DNA of 44,788 bases. It comes from Betaproteobacteria bacterium (GTDB taxonomy: Bacteria; Pseudomonadota; Gammaproteobacteria; Burkholderiales; SG8-41). The notes below the pieces were generated by a model. The model was not told where the DNA came from and did not search any database. It saw nothing but the letters and a program-made list of their open reading frames with translations. The position numbers and the translations under genes were made by a program. The stretch lies in the NCBI GenBank assembly GCA_023266235.1, contig JAHFRL010000027.1:1-44788 (forward strand), written 5' to 3'. Positions 26,135 to 32,778 of the stretch are shown in pieces (positions within the stretch are counted from its first letter, which is position 1; every line of letters starts with the position of its first letter).

Positions 26135-26533
26135 GACAGTCAACAGCGTTGGATCACTTTCTCCGGCCCTCAGAGAAAGCCCCGACGTTTCAAAAGCTTT
26201 CGTTTTAGTTTCACGGCTGGGTCCGCAGTAATGTGCACCGGAGAAGGGTACACGGGGCACACATTGCCGGTTTTTCTCCGGAGGCCAGTTACGGCGTCCG
26301 GTTTCGTAGTGCCAACAGTATGCTGTGTGTTTGTTCTTTCGAGGCACCACGGTCTCGTTGCGTAGCAACATGAGCCGACTCACGGGCGCCCTGGGCCGGG
26401 GTTTTAGAGAATCCGAGTGTAGACCTTCACGCAAAATTGACCAGATTTTTCGAGTGTCTTTCATGGAGCGCTGACCATCACAGCAAGTAGAATATCTATT
26501 CAAAGCAAAATGAAACACACCCCGCGCCCGGTC
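26135..26533. other. Gene-free, lower-G+C tract next to tRNA-Ser(GCU)
   Basis: No convincing gene lies here. Counting 26161-26520 gives about 52% G+C, well below the coding regions around it. Two hairpins are visible: CTTTCTC (26157-26163) with GAGAAAG (26173-26179), and CCGGAGAA (26238-26245) with TTCTCCGG (26274-26281). A leftward open frame of 138 codons covers 26102-26518 but runs into the tRNA antisense and shows no family features. The tract may be a remnant of inserted DNA beside a tRNA gene, or an untranslated 3' region; I cannot decide. Confidence 0.6.
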
Positions 26534-27136
26534 TCACGTCCGTGAACATTCCTGGTCAAGGCCCGATGATAAATTACACGGGACATCTAACAGGTTGTGC
26601 ATGCCTTTTTGCACGGTGGCGATGGCTTCTGGCGCCTCGATCTCCATGATCTGGTCGATTACCCAGGGGCGGTCTTTCTGCACCATCGTTTCCATCACGC
26701 GATTGCCCAGATAGCGCAGGCAGGCGAAATCCGGCCCGGCATCGGTGTATTCGAATCCGGCGTAGTCGGAAGCGAGCTCGTTCAAGAGCGCGATGAAGCG
26801 CCCCTGATAGCTGCCCGCCTGCGGGCTGCCCAGCAGTTCGCTCTGGTTGTCGTCCAGTATCTCGGCGACGCGGAACGCGAGCGCGGTGGTGAACTCGCGG
26901 CGTTGCGCGGCATCCAGCCGCTGGTACGCGATGCGATCGGCGATCTGGATCAAAAAGATCAGCAATTCGCCGAGGAATGCGAAATACTGCGGACCGGGGT
27001 CGATGTCGTATTGTTCGTTGCGCATGCGCTTCAGCGCATTCTGCGCCACGCGCCAGACGATGAATGCCATGGCGCTGGCGATCTGCGGCATGCTCTTGGG
27101 CTGGTCGCTCTTATGCCAGCGGCTCTTGATGCGCAC
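26534..27136 (-). CDS. Uncharacterised helical protein of the dsr-divergent operon
   Basis: I do not recognise this 200-residue product. It appears mostly alpha-helical and soluble, with a basic N-terminus (RIKSRWHKSDQPK), a hydrophobic segment around residues 54-66 (FLGELLIFLIQIAD), and a C-terminal half containing YAGFEYTDAGPDFACLRYLG and the ending VPCNLSSGLDQECSRT. Three cysteines are present, two in the last 20 residues. The start is GTG 27136 with a good AAGGAA site upstream. It is the last gene of a leftward set after the tandem TusA protein (44-base gap). Placement suggests a role with TusA-bound sulfur or with the Cas6-like protein; this is inference only. Confidence 0.8.
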   Translation of the reverse strand: MRIKSRWHKSDQPKSMPQIASAMAFIVWRVAQNALKRMRNEQYDIDPGPQYFAFLGELLIFLIQIADRIAYQRLDAAQRREFTTALAFRVAEILDDNQSELLGSPQAGSYQGRFIALLNELASDYAGFEYTDAGPDFACLRYLGNRVMETMVQKDRPWVIDQIMEIEAPEAIATVQKGMHNLLDVPCNLSSGLDQECSRT

Positions 27137-27180
27137 GGCGTTTCCTTATCACGGGTCGCAGGGCGGAAACCGCCGGGCGG

Positions 27181-27663
27181 TCACTTCTTGCGGATGTAGA
27201 ACTCATATTCGCCACGCGCGCTTTCGTGCATGCCGGCGAGCTCGAGGGAGGTGGTCTTGACCCAGGCTTTGACGTCGGCGGGAGAGCCGGGACAATTGCT
27301 GATCAGCTGCAGCACCTCTCCGGTCTGCATCGCATCGAGCAGCTTTTTCGCCTCGACGATCGGGCCGGGGCAGACCACGCCCCTGATGTCGAGCACCGCG
27401 TTCGGCCGTGGATGGGCCGCGGCCTTGCCCTTCTGGATGTAATACCCGGTCTTGTTGTCGCCGAGCCTGACGGTCGAAGCGATCTGGTTGTCGGTGTATT
27501 TGACCCACGCGAACAGGTCGTCGGAAGTGCCCGGGCAATTCGAGATCAGCAGCAGAATCTGCCCAACCTGCAGATCGTCGATGATTTTCTTCGCGCCCAG
27601 CAGCGGCGCCGGGCACGACATGCCGCTCATGTCCAGCGTGACCGTCGCGGTCGGTGTTGCCAT
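27181..27663 (-). CDS. Tandem TusA-domain sulfur carrier (two fused TusA units)
   Basis: TusA proteins carry persulfide sulfur on the cysteine of a CPxP motif, for tRNA 2-thiouridine synthesis and, in sulfur oxidisers, for delivery to DsrEFH. This 160-residue product has two full TusA domains: residues about 6-78 with MSCPAPLLGAKKIIDDLQVG and about 86-160 with VVCPGPIVEAKKLLDAMQTG. Each also has the ISNCPGxxxDxxAWVK strand-helix (ISNCPGTSDDLFAWVKYT and ISNCPGSPADVKAWVKTT), giving a second cysteine per domain. A single TusA is about 80 residues, so this is a fusion or internal duplication. ATG 27663 has a GGGAGG site. It lies 23 bases after the Cas6-like gene and is divergent from dsrAB. Confidence 0.9.
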   Translation of the reverse strand: MATPTATVTLDMSGMSCPAPLLGAKKIIDDLQVGQILLLISNCPGTSDDLFAWVKYTDNQIASTVRLGDNKTGYYIQKGKAAAHPRPNAVLDIRGVVCPGPIVEAKKLLDAMQTGEVLQLISNCPGSPADVKAWVKTTSLELAGMHESARGEYEFYIRKK

Positions 27664-27686
27664 AACGCCTCCCTAAAGGTCGGATT

Positions 27687-28271
27687 TCATGCCGCGATCG
27701 ACTTATACGGAACGAAAATCCCGCAGCCGAGCTTGCGGTTGTCGCCCAGACCGCTTTGCTGCAGCAGCGTGGATTGCTCGAGCTTGAGGTCGTGCAGCAT
27801 CAGGCTGTAGCCGCGGATCTCGGTTTGCCCCGCGCGCAGCGTGCGCCGTTTGCCGCAGAGGTACTTGCACGCCACGCCGATCTGTTCCAGTTGCGCGGCG
27901 ACATCGCCGAGAAAGTCCAGTTCGTCGTCGCTGCCGGTGCAAACCTGGTGCGCATAGAGCGTGGTGAAAGCCAGCAGCGGGCGCTGCCTCGCGGCGCCGA
28001 TCTCGAGCACGCATCCGTCCAGGTCGAGCTGTCTGCCCGTCAGGCTTTCGGCATCCGCCAGCCGCACCTGCGGCAGGCGCAGCACCAGGCTGGCGCGCTG
28101 CGTCAGCAGCAGCATGTCATCGTCAGCCGGCGCGCCGCGGATCGGGTGTATCCCGGCCTGCGTTTCGGCGTCGAGCCACGGCAGGCAGGCCTGCAACTCG
28201 CGCCACAGCACAAATCCGTGATCGCGCGGAATGCTGTGGCCGCGAATGCTGAAAATCATGTCCACGGTCAT
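27687..28271 (-). CDS. Cas6/Cmx6-like RAMP-fold protein without CRISPR context
   Basis: The 194-residue product resembles the small Cas6 of the MYXAN type (Cmx6). What can be seen: an N-terminal strand MIFSIRGHSIPRDHGFVLWRE with a histidine-rich turn, the segment GIHPIRGAP, a middle strand LDLDGCVLEIGAARQRPLLA, and at the C-terminus a glycine-rich loop SGLGDNRKLGCGIFVPYKSI that fits the RAMP consensus GhGxxxxxGhG exactly. In CRISPR systems Cas6 cuts precursor crRNA. Here there is no array, no other cas gene, and the neighbours are sulfur genes, so a CRISPR role is unlikely. Start ATG 28271 is preferred; ATG 28259 is an alternative. Family assignment is by remembered motif pattern and needs a profile search. 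Confidence 0.75.
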   Translation of the reverse strand: MTVDMIFSIRGHSIPRDHGFVLWRELQACLPWLDAETQAGIHPIRGAPADDDMLLLTQRASLVLRLPQVRLADAESLTGRQLDLDGCVLEIGAARQRPLLAFTTLYAHQVCTGSDDELDFLGDVAAQLEQIGVACKYLCGKRRTLRAGQTEIRGYSLMLHDLKLEQSTLLQQSGLGDNRKLGCGIFVPYKSIAA

Positions 28272-28302
28272 GGGGTAGCGCAGCCGGTGCGTTGACGTGG
28301 CG

Positions 28303-28536
28303 TTATCGCGGTTCGGCAGCCGCGGCCGGGGACTGCTGTTGGGCCCACTGCAGCAGCGCTTGTCCCCAGCGGGCCGCGGTATCCGAGTCGATCTCGAAAA
28401 TCGTGAACCTGCTGCGTTCGCGGATGCGGACGCGCAGCAGGTTGATGCCGCCCGCATCGTAGGCGACCTGCTGCAGTTCGATTTCCTGCCCGCCGAGCGG
28501 GGCCCTGAAGCGGTCGAGTTGCGTGATCTGTTCCAT
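28303..28536 (-). CDS. Small conserved-looking protein, first gene of the dsr-divergent operon
   Basis: This 77-residue product is not recognised. It reads as one small alpha/beta unit: ITQLDRFRAPLGGQEIEL, then INLLRVRIRERSRFTIFEID, then DTAARWGQALLQWAQQQ and an alanine-rich tail. It has no cysteine, signal peptide or membrane segment. ATG 28536 has a GGAG site 8 bases upstream; a longer in-frame start at 28587 is less likely. It is followed after 31 bases by the Cas6-like gene, and it opens the leftward set whose promoter must lie in 28537-28868, shared with dsrA. The strand pattern hints at a binding module for a partner protein or nucleic acid; function unknown. Confidence 0.75.
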   Translation of the reverse strand: MEQITQLDRFRAPLGGQEIELQQVAYDAGGINLLRVRIRERSRFTIFEIDSDTAARWGQALLQWAQQQSPAAAAEPR

Positions 28537-28660
28537 GTCTGGCGCTCCGCTGAATGCGGGAAAGTTCCGGTCGCGAGCGAATTGCATTCGCGAGCAAGGT
28601 TACCTCTTTTGCCGCGTTTGCGGGCGATGCGCCAAGCCGCGCCAGCCAAAAGGGGAATGG

Positions 28661-28666
28661 ATATAA
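28661..28666 (+). promoter_or_regulatory. Possible -10 element facing dsrA
   Basis: TATAAC at 28661-28666 resembles a sigma-70 -10 box pointing toward dsrA, but no good -35 box lies 16-18 bases upstream, so if real it would need an activator. Transcription would start inside the adjacent dyad. Confidence 0.3.
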
Positions 28667-28699
28667 CCCGAATGGGGAGGTTGCCTCCCGCCCATTCGG
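28666..28699. promoter_or_regulatory. Strong dyad in the divergent dsr regulatory region
   Basis: CCCGAATGGG (28666-28675) and CCCATTCGGG (28690-28699) are perfect 10-base arms; inside them GAGG (28676-28679) and CCTC (28683-28686) add four more pairs around a TTG loop. The 332-base gap 28537-28868 between the two divergent operons holds no gene; this is its clearest element, with a weaker GCGGCC/GGCCGC pair at 28775-28798. No T-run follows on either strand, so an operator or a leader-RNA stem is more likely than a terminator. Confidence 0.65.
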
Positions 28700-28868
28700 G
28701 CCGTCAAGCATACCCAACGAGAATGATAGCGCCGCCAGAATCGAGGCCTGTAGCATCTGCGCGTATGGGTGGTTGCGGCCATCGGCAAGTCCGGCCGCTG
28801 AATAAGCGAAGACTGCCGGGCTCGCGCCATCTGCGCAATAACCTGCCGTTCGCGATGGAGGAGCAAGC

Positions 28869-30149
28869 ATGGCGAAGAAAATGCACGATACCCCGATGCT
28901 CGACCAGCTCGAAAGCGGCCCGTGGCCGAGCTTCGTCACCGGCCTCAAACGGCTCGCCAACGACAAGGACTACATGGTTGACCTGATGGGTCAACTCGAG
29001 CATTCCTACAAGACGCGCAAGGGCTACTGGAAAGGCGGCACCGTCGGCGTGTTCGGTTACGGCGGCGGCATCATTCCGCGTTTCTCGGAAGTCGCCGCCA
29101 AGTTTCCCGCATCATCCGAATTCCATACGCTGCGCGTGATGCCGCCGGCAGGCATGCACTACGATACCGCCCTGCTGCGCAAGATGTGCGACATCTGGGA
29201 AAAACACGGCTCGGGCCTGATCGCGTTCCACGGCCAGTCGGGCGACATCATGTTCCAGGGTTGTTCCACCGAGAACGTGCAGAAGGCGTTCGATGAGTTG
29301 AACGAGCTTGGTTTCGATCTCGGCGGCGCCGGGCCCGCGGTGCGCACTGCGATGTCGTGCGTCGGCGCCGCGCGCTGCGAGCAGTCGTGCTACGACGAGG
29401 CTGCCGCCCACCGCACGGTGATCAACAATTTTCTCGATGATATGCATCGTCCGGCGCTGCCCTACAAATTCAAGTTCAAGTTTTCGGGCTGCCCCAACGA
29501 CTGCATGAACTCGATTCAGCGCTCCGACATGGCGGTGATCGGCACCTGGCGCGACAACATCCGCACCGACGAGGCGCTCGCCCGGAAATGGTTTGCCAGG
29601 CACGGGCTGAACGAACTGGTGAACGATGTGATCAGCCGCTGCCCGACCAAGGCGGTCACGCTCAAGGAATCCAAGGCGGTACGCAAGGACGCGGGAATTT
29701 CAAGCGTGCCGGTCAGCGACACGCAGTCGCTCGAGATCGACAACCGCGATTGCGTGCGCTGCATGCACTGCATCAACGTCATGACCGGCGCGCTCGCGCC
29801 CGGCAAGGACAAGGGCGCGACCATCCTGGTCGGCGGCAAGCGCACCCTCAAGATCGGCGACCTGATGGGCACCCTGGTGGTGCCGTTCATGAAGCTTGAA
29901 ACCGACGAGGATCGCGAAAAACTGGTGGATCTCGCCAAGCGCATCGTCGACTTCTTCGCCGAGAACGCGCTCGAGCACGAGCGCACCGGCGAGATGATCG
30001 AGCGCATCGGGCTGGTCAACTTCCTCGAGGGCGTGGGCATCGAGATCGATCCCAACATGGTGTCATGCCCGCGCACCAATCCGTATGTGCGCACCGACGG
30101 GTGGGACGACGAAGTGGCGAAGATCAAGGCGAAGAAGGCGGGGGCCTGA
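28869..30149 (+). CDS. dsrA: Reverse dissimilatory sulfite reductase alpha subunit
   Basis: DsrA forms the cytoplasmic alpha2beta2 siroheme enzyme with DsrB; in sulfur oxidisers it runs in reverse, oxidising DsrC-bound sulfur to sulfite. The 426-residue product has the siroheme-[4Fe-4S] cysteines at 164, 170, 208 and 212 (AMSCVGAARC and FSGCPNDC), the same 6/38/4 spacing as in the Desulfovibrio enzyme, and an inserted ferredoxin domain with CVRCMHC at 295-301. ATG 28869 has GGAGGAG at 28857-28863. It leads a rightward operon through cobA. The oxidative direction is inferred from dsrEFH and dsrL and the absence of dsrD. Confidence 0.97.
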   Translation: MAKKMHDTPMLDQLESGPWPSFVTGLKRLANDKDYMVDLMGQLEHSYKTRKGYWKGGTVGVFGYGGGIIPRFSEVAAKFPASSEFHTLRVMPPAGMHYDTALLRKMCDIWEKHGSGLIAFHGQSGDIMFQGCSTENVQKAFDELNELGFDLGGAGPAVRTAMSCVGAARCEQSCYDEAAAHRTVINNFLDDMHRPALPYKFKFKFSGCPNDCMNSIQRSDMAVIGTWRDNIRTDEALARKWFARHGLNELVNDVISRCPTKAVTLKESKAVRKDAGISSVPVSDTQSLEIDNRDCVRCMHCINVMTGALAPGKDKGATILVGGKRTLKIGDLMGTLVVPFMKLETDEDREKLVDLAKRIVDFFAENALEHERTGEMIERIGLVNFLEGVGIEIDPNMVSCPRTNPYVRTDGWDDEVAKIKAKKAGA

Positions 30150-30181
30150 CGGCTGAACAACGAACAGGTTGGAGACCGACT

Positions 30182-31252
30182 ATGGGTGAAATGCGCGCGG
30201 CGATCGAGAGCGGGGTGCCGGACAACAAGCAGTTCCTGCACCCGCTGATGCTGCAGAACTACGGCAACTGGAAATACCACGACCGGCCGCGTCCGGGCGT
30301 GCTGCACCACGTCGCCCACGGCGGCGACGAGATCTGGACCGTGCGCGCCGGCACGCAGCGCCAGATGGACGTCTATGCCATCCGCAAGCTGTGCGACATC
30401 GCCGATAAATTCGCCGATGGCCGCGTGCGCTTCACGATCCGCAGCAACATCGAGTTCATGGTGGCGGACCAGAACAAGGTTGCGCCGCTGATCGCCGAAC
30501 TGCAGAAAAACGGCTTTCCGGTGGGCGGCACCGGAAATTCCGTGTCCTCGATCGCGCACACCCAGGGCTGGCTGCACTGCGACATCCCCGGTACCGACGC
30601 CTCGGGCGCGGTGAAGGCGCTGATGGACGAGCTTTACGAGGAGTTTATCAGGGAAGAGATGCCGAACCGCGTGCATTTGTCCACCTCGTGCTGCGAGATC
30701 AACTGCGGGGGCCAAGCCGATATCGCGATCATCATGCAGCACACCAAGCCGCCCAAGATCAACCACGACCTCGTTGCCAACGTGTGCGAACGCCCGACGG
30801 TGGTGGCGCGCTGCCCGGTGGCGGCGATCCGGCCGGCGCTGGTGAACGGCAAGCCGTCGCTGGAAGTGGACGAGAAGAAGTGCATCTGCTGCGGCGCGTG
30901 CTACCCACCGTGCCCGCCGATGCAGATCAACGACCCGGAGCATTCCAAGCTCGCGATCTGGGTGGGCGGCAAGAATTCGAATGCGCGCGCCAAGCCCACG
31001 TTCATGAAGCTGGTGGCCTCCGGCCTGCCGAACAACCCGCCGCGCTGGCCGGAAGTGTCGGCGGTCGTGAAGAAGATCCTCTACACCTACAAGGCAGACG
31101 CCAGGCCGTGGGAGCGCATCGCCGACTGGATCGAGCGCATCGGCTGGCCGCGCTTTTTCGAGAAGACGGAGCTGCCGTTCACCAAGTACCTGATCGACGA
31201 CTGGCGCGGCTCGCGGGCGAATCTGAACGCCTCGACCCACATCCGGTTCTGA
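30182..31252 (+). CDS. dsrB: Reverse dissimilatory sulfite reductase beta subunit
   Basis: DsrB carries the catalytically active siroheme in the DsrAB enzyme. The 356-residue product has Cys133 (WLHCD) and Cys170, Cys171 and Cys175 (STSCCEINCGG), spaced as the siroheme-cluster ligands of the known beta subunit, and a ferredoxin domain near residue 234 with KKCICCGACYPPCPPMQ. ATG 30182 lies 32 bases after dsrA, preceded by GGAG; the longer in-frame opening overlaps dsrA and is not supported. The pair order dsrA-dsrB followed by dsrEFHC is typical of purple sulfur bacteria and sulfur-oxidising betaproteobacteria. Confidence 0.97.
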   Translation: MGEMRAAIESGVPDNKQFLHPLMLQNYGNWKYHDRPRPGVLHHVAHGGDEIWTVRAGTQRQMDVYAIRKLCDIADKFADGRVRFTIRSNIEFMVADQNKVAPLIAELQKNGFPVGGTGNSVSSIAHTQGWLHCDIPGTDASGAVKALMDELYEEFIREEMPNRVHLSTSCCEINCGGQADIAIIMQHTKPPKINHDLVANVCERPTVVARCPVAAIRPALVNGKPSLEVDEKKCICCGACYPPCPPMQINDPEHSKLAIWVGGKNSNARAKPTFMKLVASGLPNNPPRWPEVSAVVKKILYTYKADARPWERIADWIERIGWPRFFEKTELPFTKYLIDDWRGSRANLNASTHIRF

Positions 31253-31271
31253 CGCCGCGACGGGGCCGGCG

Positions 31272-31631
31272 ATGAAGTTCGGACTGATGGTAAACGAAGG
31301 GCCTTACACCCATCAGGCGTCGGATACCGCTTTCAAATTTGCCACCGCGGCGCTCGAGAAAGGGCACCAGATCCACCGCGTGTTCTTCTACCACGACGGG
31401 GTCAACAACGCAACGCGGTTGACCGAGCCGCCGCAGGACGACCGCCACATCGTGAACCGCTGGTCGAAGCTCGCCGAGCAGCACGGCGTCGATCTGGTGG
31501 TGTGCGTCGCGGCCGCGCTGCGGCGCGGCATCAAGGACGAGATTCTGGCCAAGGGCTTCCGCATCTCGGGCCTCGGACAGCTGGTGGAGTCGGGCATCCA
31601 GGCGGACCGCGTAGTGGTGTTCGGCGACTGA
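31272..31631 (+). CDS. dsrE: Sulfur relay protein DsrE
   Basis: DsrE is one subunit of the DsrE2F2H2 hexamer that takes persulfide sulfur from TusA and hands it to DsrC. The 119-residue product opens with KFGLMVNEGPYTHQASDTA and carries the active cysteine at residue 78 in VVCVAAALRRGI, the same position as in Allochromatium. It is somewhat shorter at the C-terminus than the ~130-residue family members. It starts 19 bases after dsrB. The presence of dsrEFH is a marker for the oxidative Dsr pathway. Confidence 0.95.
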   Translation: MKFGLMVNEGPYTHQASDTAFKFATAALEKGHQIHRVFFYHDGVNNATRLTEPPQDDRHIVNRWSKLAEQHGVDLVVCVAAALRRGIKDEILAKGFRISGLGQLVESGIQADRVVVFGD

Positions 31632-31669
31632 CGGGGCGCTGCGTGAACGAGACCGCGGGCGGTATCGAC

Positions 31670-32050
31670 ATGCAGGAAGAAACTTCCGGCACGATCAAGA
31701 AGTTCATGTTCGTCAACCGCAAGGCGCCTTACGGCACGGTCTACGCGCTCGAGGCGCTGGAGGTGGTGCTGATCAGCGCGGCGTTCGATCAGGATGTCAG
31801 CATGGTGTTCGTCGATGACGGCGTCTACGAGCTGGTCAAGGGGCAGAACACCAAGGCGATCGGCATGAAGAATTTTTCTCCGACTTACCGCGCGCTCGAG
31901 GGCTACGACATTGAAAAACTCTACGTGGACGAGGAATCGCTCAAGGCGCGCGGCCTGACCACGGAACACCTGCTGGTGCCGGTCGAAGTGCTGAATGCTG
32001 CGCAGCTGGCGGAGCTGATGGATCAACAGGACGTCGTGATCAGTTTCTGA
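31670..32050 (+). CDS. dsrF: Sulfur relay protein DsrF
   Basis: DsrF is the structural partner in the DsrEFH hexamer, related to TusC. The product from ATG 31670 has 126 residues and the family start KKFMFVNRKAPYGTVYALEA, followed by SAAFDQDVSMVFVDDGVYEL and NFSPTYRALEGYDIEKLYV. It contains no cysteine, consistent with a non-catalytic role. GTG 31643 is in frame and would add nine residues, lying 11 bases after dsrE; neither start has a strong ribosome-binding site. It ends six bases before dsrH. Confidence 0.94.
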   Translation: MQEETSGTIKKFMFVNRKAPYGTVYALEALEVVLISAAFDQDVSMVFVDDGVYELVKGQNTKAIGMKNFSPTYRALEGYDIEKLYVDEESLKARGLTTEHLLVPVEVLNAAQLAELMDQQDVVISF

Positions 32051-32056
32051 GGACCC

Positions 32057-32356
32057 ATGCTGCATATCGTGAATAAATCTCCATCCGAAAGAAACGCGCT
32101 GGAGAGCTGCCTGCGTTTCGGCAGGAGCGGCAGCGCGGTGCTGCTGATCGAGGATGGCGTCTACGCGGTGACGCGCGGCAACGCCGCGGAACCGAATGTG
32201 AGGGAGGCGATGCGCCAGATGCAGGTGTATGCGCTGCGGCCTGATCTGGAGGCAAGAGGCATGCACGATGCCGTGATCGATGGCGTCAAGCTGGTCGACT
32301 ACGGCGGCTTTGTCGATCTGGTGGCGGAACACAAGGCCGCGCAGTCGTGGCTGTAG
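32057..32356 (+). CDS. dsrH: Sulfur relay protein DsrH
   Basis: DsrH, a TusB relative, is the third subunit of DsrEFH. The 99-residue product has the conserved cysteine at residue 18 (ERNALESCLRFGRSG), near the position of the Allochromatium Cys20, followed by SAVLLIEDGVYAVTRG. The GAGGAC ribosome-binding site lies just before ATG 32057. It is directly followed by dsrC, the acceptor of the sulfur carried by this complex. Confidence 0.94.
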   Translation: MLHIVNKSPSERNALESCLRFGRSGSAVLLIEDGVYAVTRGNAAEPNVREAMRQMQVYALRPDLEARGMHDAVIDGVKLVDYGGFVDLVAEHKAAQSWL

Positions 32357-32391
32357 CGGCGAATTTTTTGCTTGAGCAAGGAGACGGGTAA

Positions 32392-32724
32392 ATGAGCTTC
32401 GAAATGAACGGCAAGACTTACGAAACCGATGAAGAAGGCTATCTGGTCAATCTCGGCGACTGGAGCGAGGACGTGGCCGGCTTTCTGGCGCAGCAGGAAA
32501 AGGTCGAGATGACCCACAATCACTGGGAAGTGGTCAACTTCCTGCGCGAGTACTACAACGACTACCAGATCGCCCCGGCGGTACGGGTGCTCACCAAGGC
32601 GATCGGTAAGAAACTCGGGGCGGACAAGGGCAACAGCAAGTATCTGTACGAGCTGTTTCCCTATGGGCCGGCCAAGCAGGCGTGCAAGATCGCCGGCCTG
32701 CCGAAACCGACCGGCTGCATCTGA
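32392..32724 (+). CDS. dsrC: DsrC sulfur-carrier protein (TusE family)
   Basis: DsrC binds sulfur on its flexible C-terminal arm and delivers it to DsrAB; the resulting trisulfide or disulfide is handled by DsrMKJOP. The 110-residue product has FEMNGKTYETDEEGYLVNLG at the start, MTHNHWEVVNFLREYYNDYQ, and the C-terminal arm CKIAGLPKPTGCI with Cys98 and the penultimate Cys109, 11 residues apart. Both redox cysteines therefore exist, so it is a true DsrC and not a TusE with one cysteine. The AAGGAG site precedes ATG 32392. Confidence 0.97.
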   Translation: MSFEMNGKTYETDEEGYLVNLGDWSEDVAGFLAQQEKVEMTHNHWEVVNFLREYYNDYQIAPAVRVLTKAIGKKLGADKGNSKYLYELFPYGPAKQACKIAGLPKPTGCI

Positions 32725-32745
32725 ACCCTCGCCGCGAAGACCGCA

Positions 32746-32766
32746 GTGAGGAGTGATGAGTGATGT
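32746..32766 (+). repeat. Heptamer repeat in the dsrC-dsrM gap
   Basis: GTGAGGA / GTGATGA / GTGATGT at 32746-32766, the same 7-mer word as the array at 14712-14746, lies in the 54-base gap before dsrM. GCCGCGAAGACCGC just upstream resembles the 9-mer class. Confidence 0.65.
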
Positions 32767-32778
32767 TGCAAGAATGAC

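Noticed and set aside
26102..26518. 138-codon leftward frame after tRNA-Ser(GCU)
   Set aside because: Its end is tRNA antisense (RRERDSNPR, a well-known artefact), and it has no family features; described instead as a gene-free tract.
27687..28271. Type I CRISPR-Cas locus based on the Cas6-like gene
   Set aside because: No array, cas1, cas3 or effector genes are present; all neighbours are sulfur genes.
28272..28649. N-terminal extension of the Cas6-like protein by about 126 residues
   Set aside because: The extension runs antisense-free but out of frame through the 77-aa gene, is Arg/Ser-rich, and lies before the conserved first strand.
29516..31240. 574-codon leftward open frame opposite dsrA and dsrB
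   Set aside because: Antisense of DsrAB, whose cysteine ligands are all in place on the plus strand.
28869..31252. Sulfate or sulfite reduction by DsrAB
   Set aside because: No dsrD is seen, while dsrEFH and dsrL are present, which is the pattern of sulfur oxidisers.
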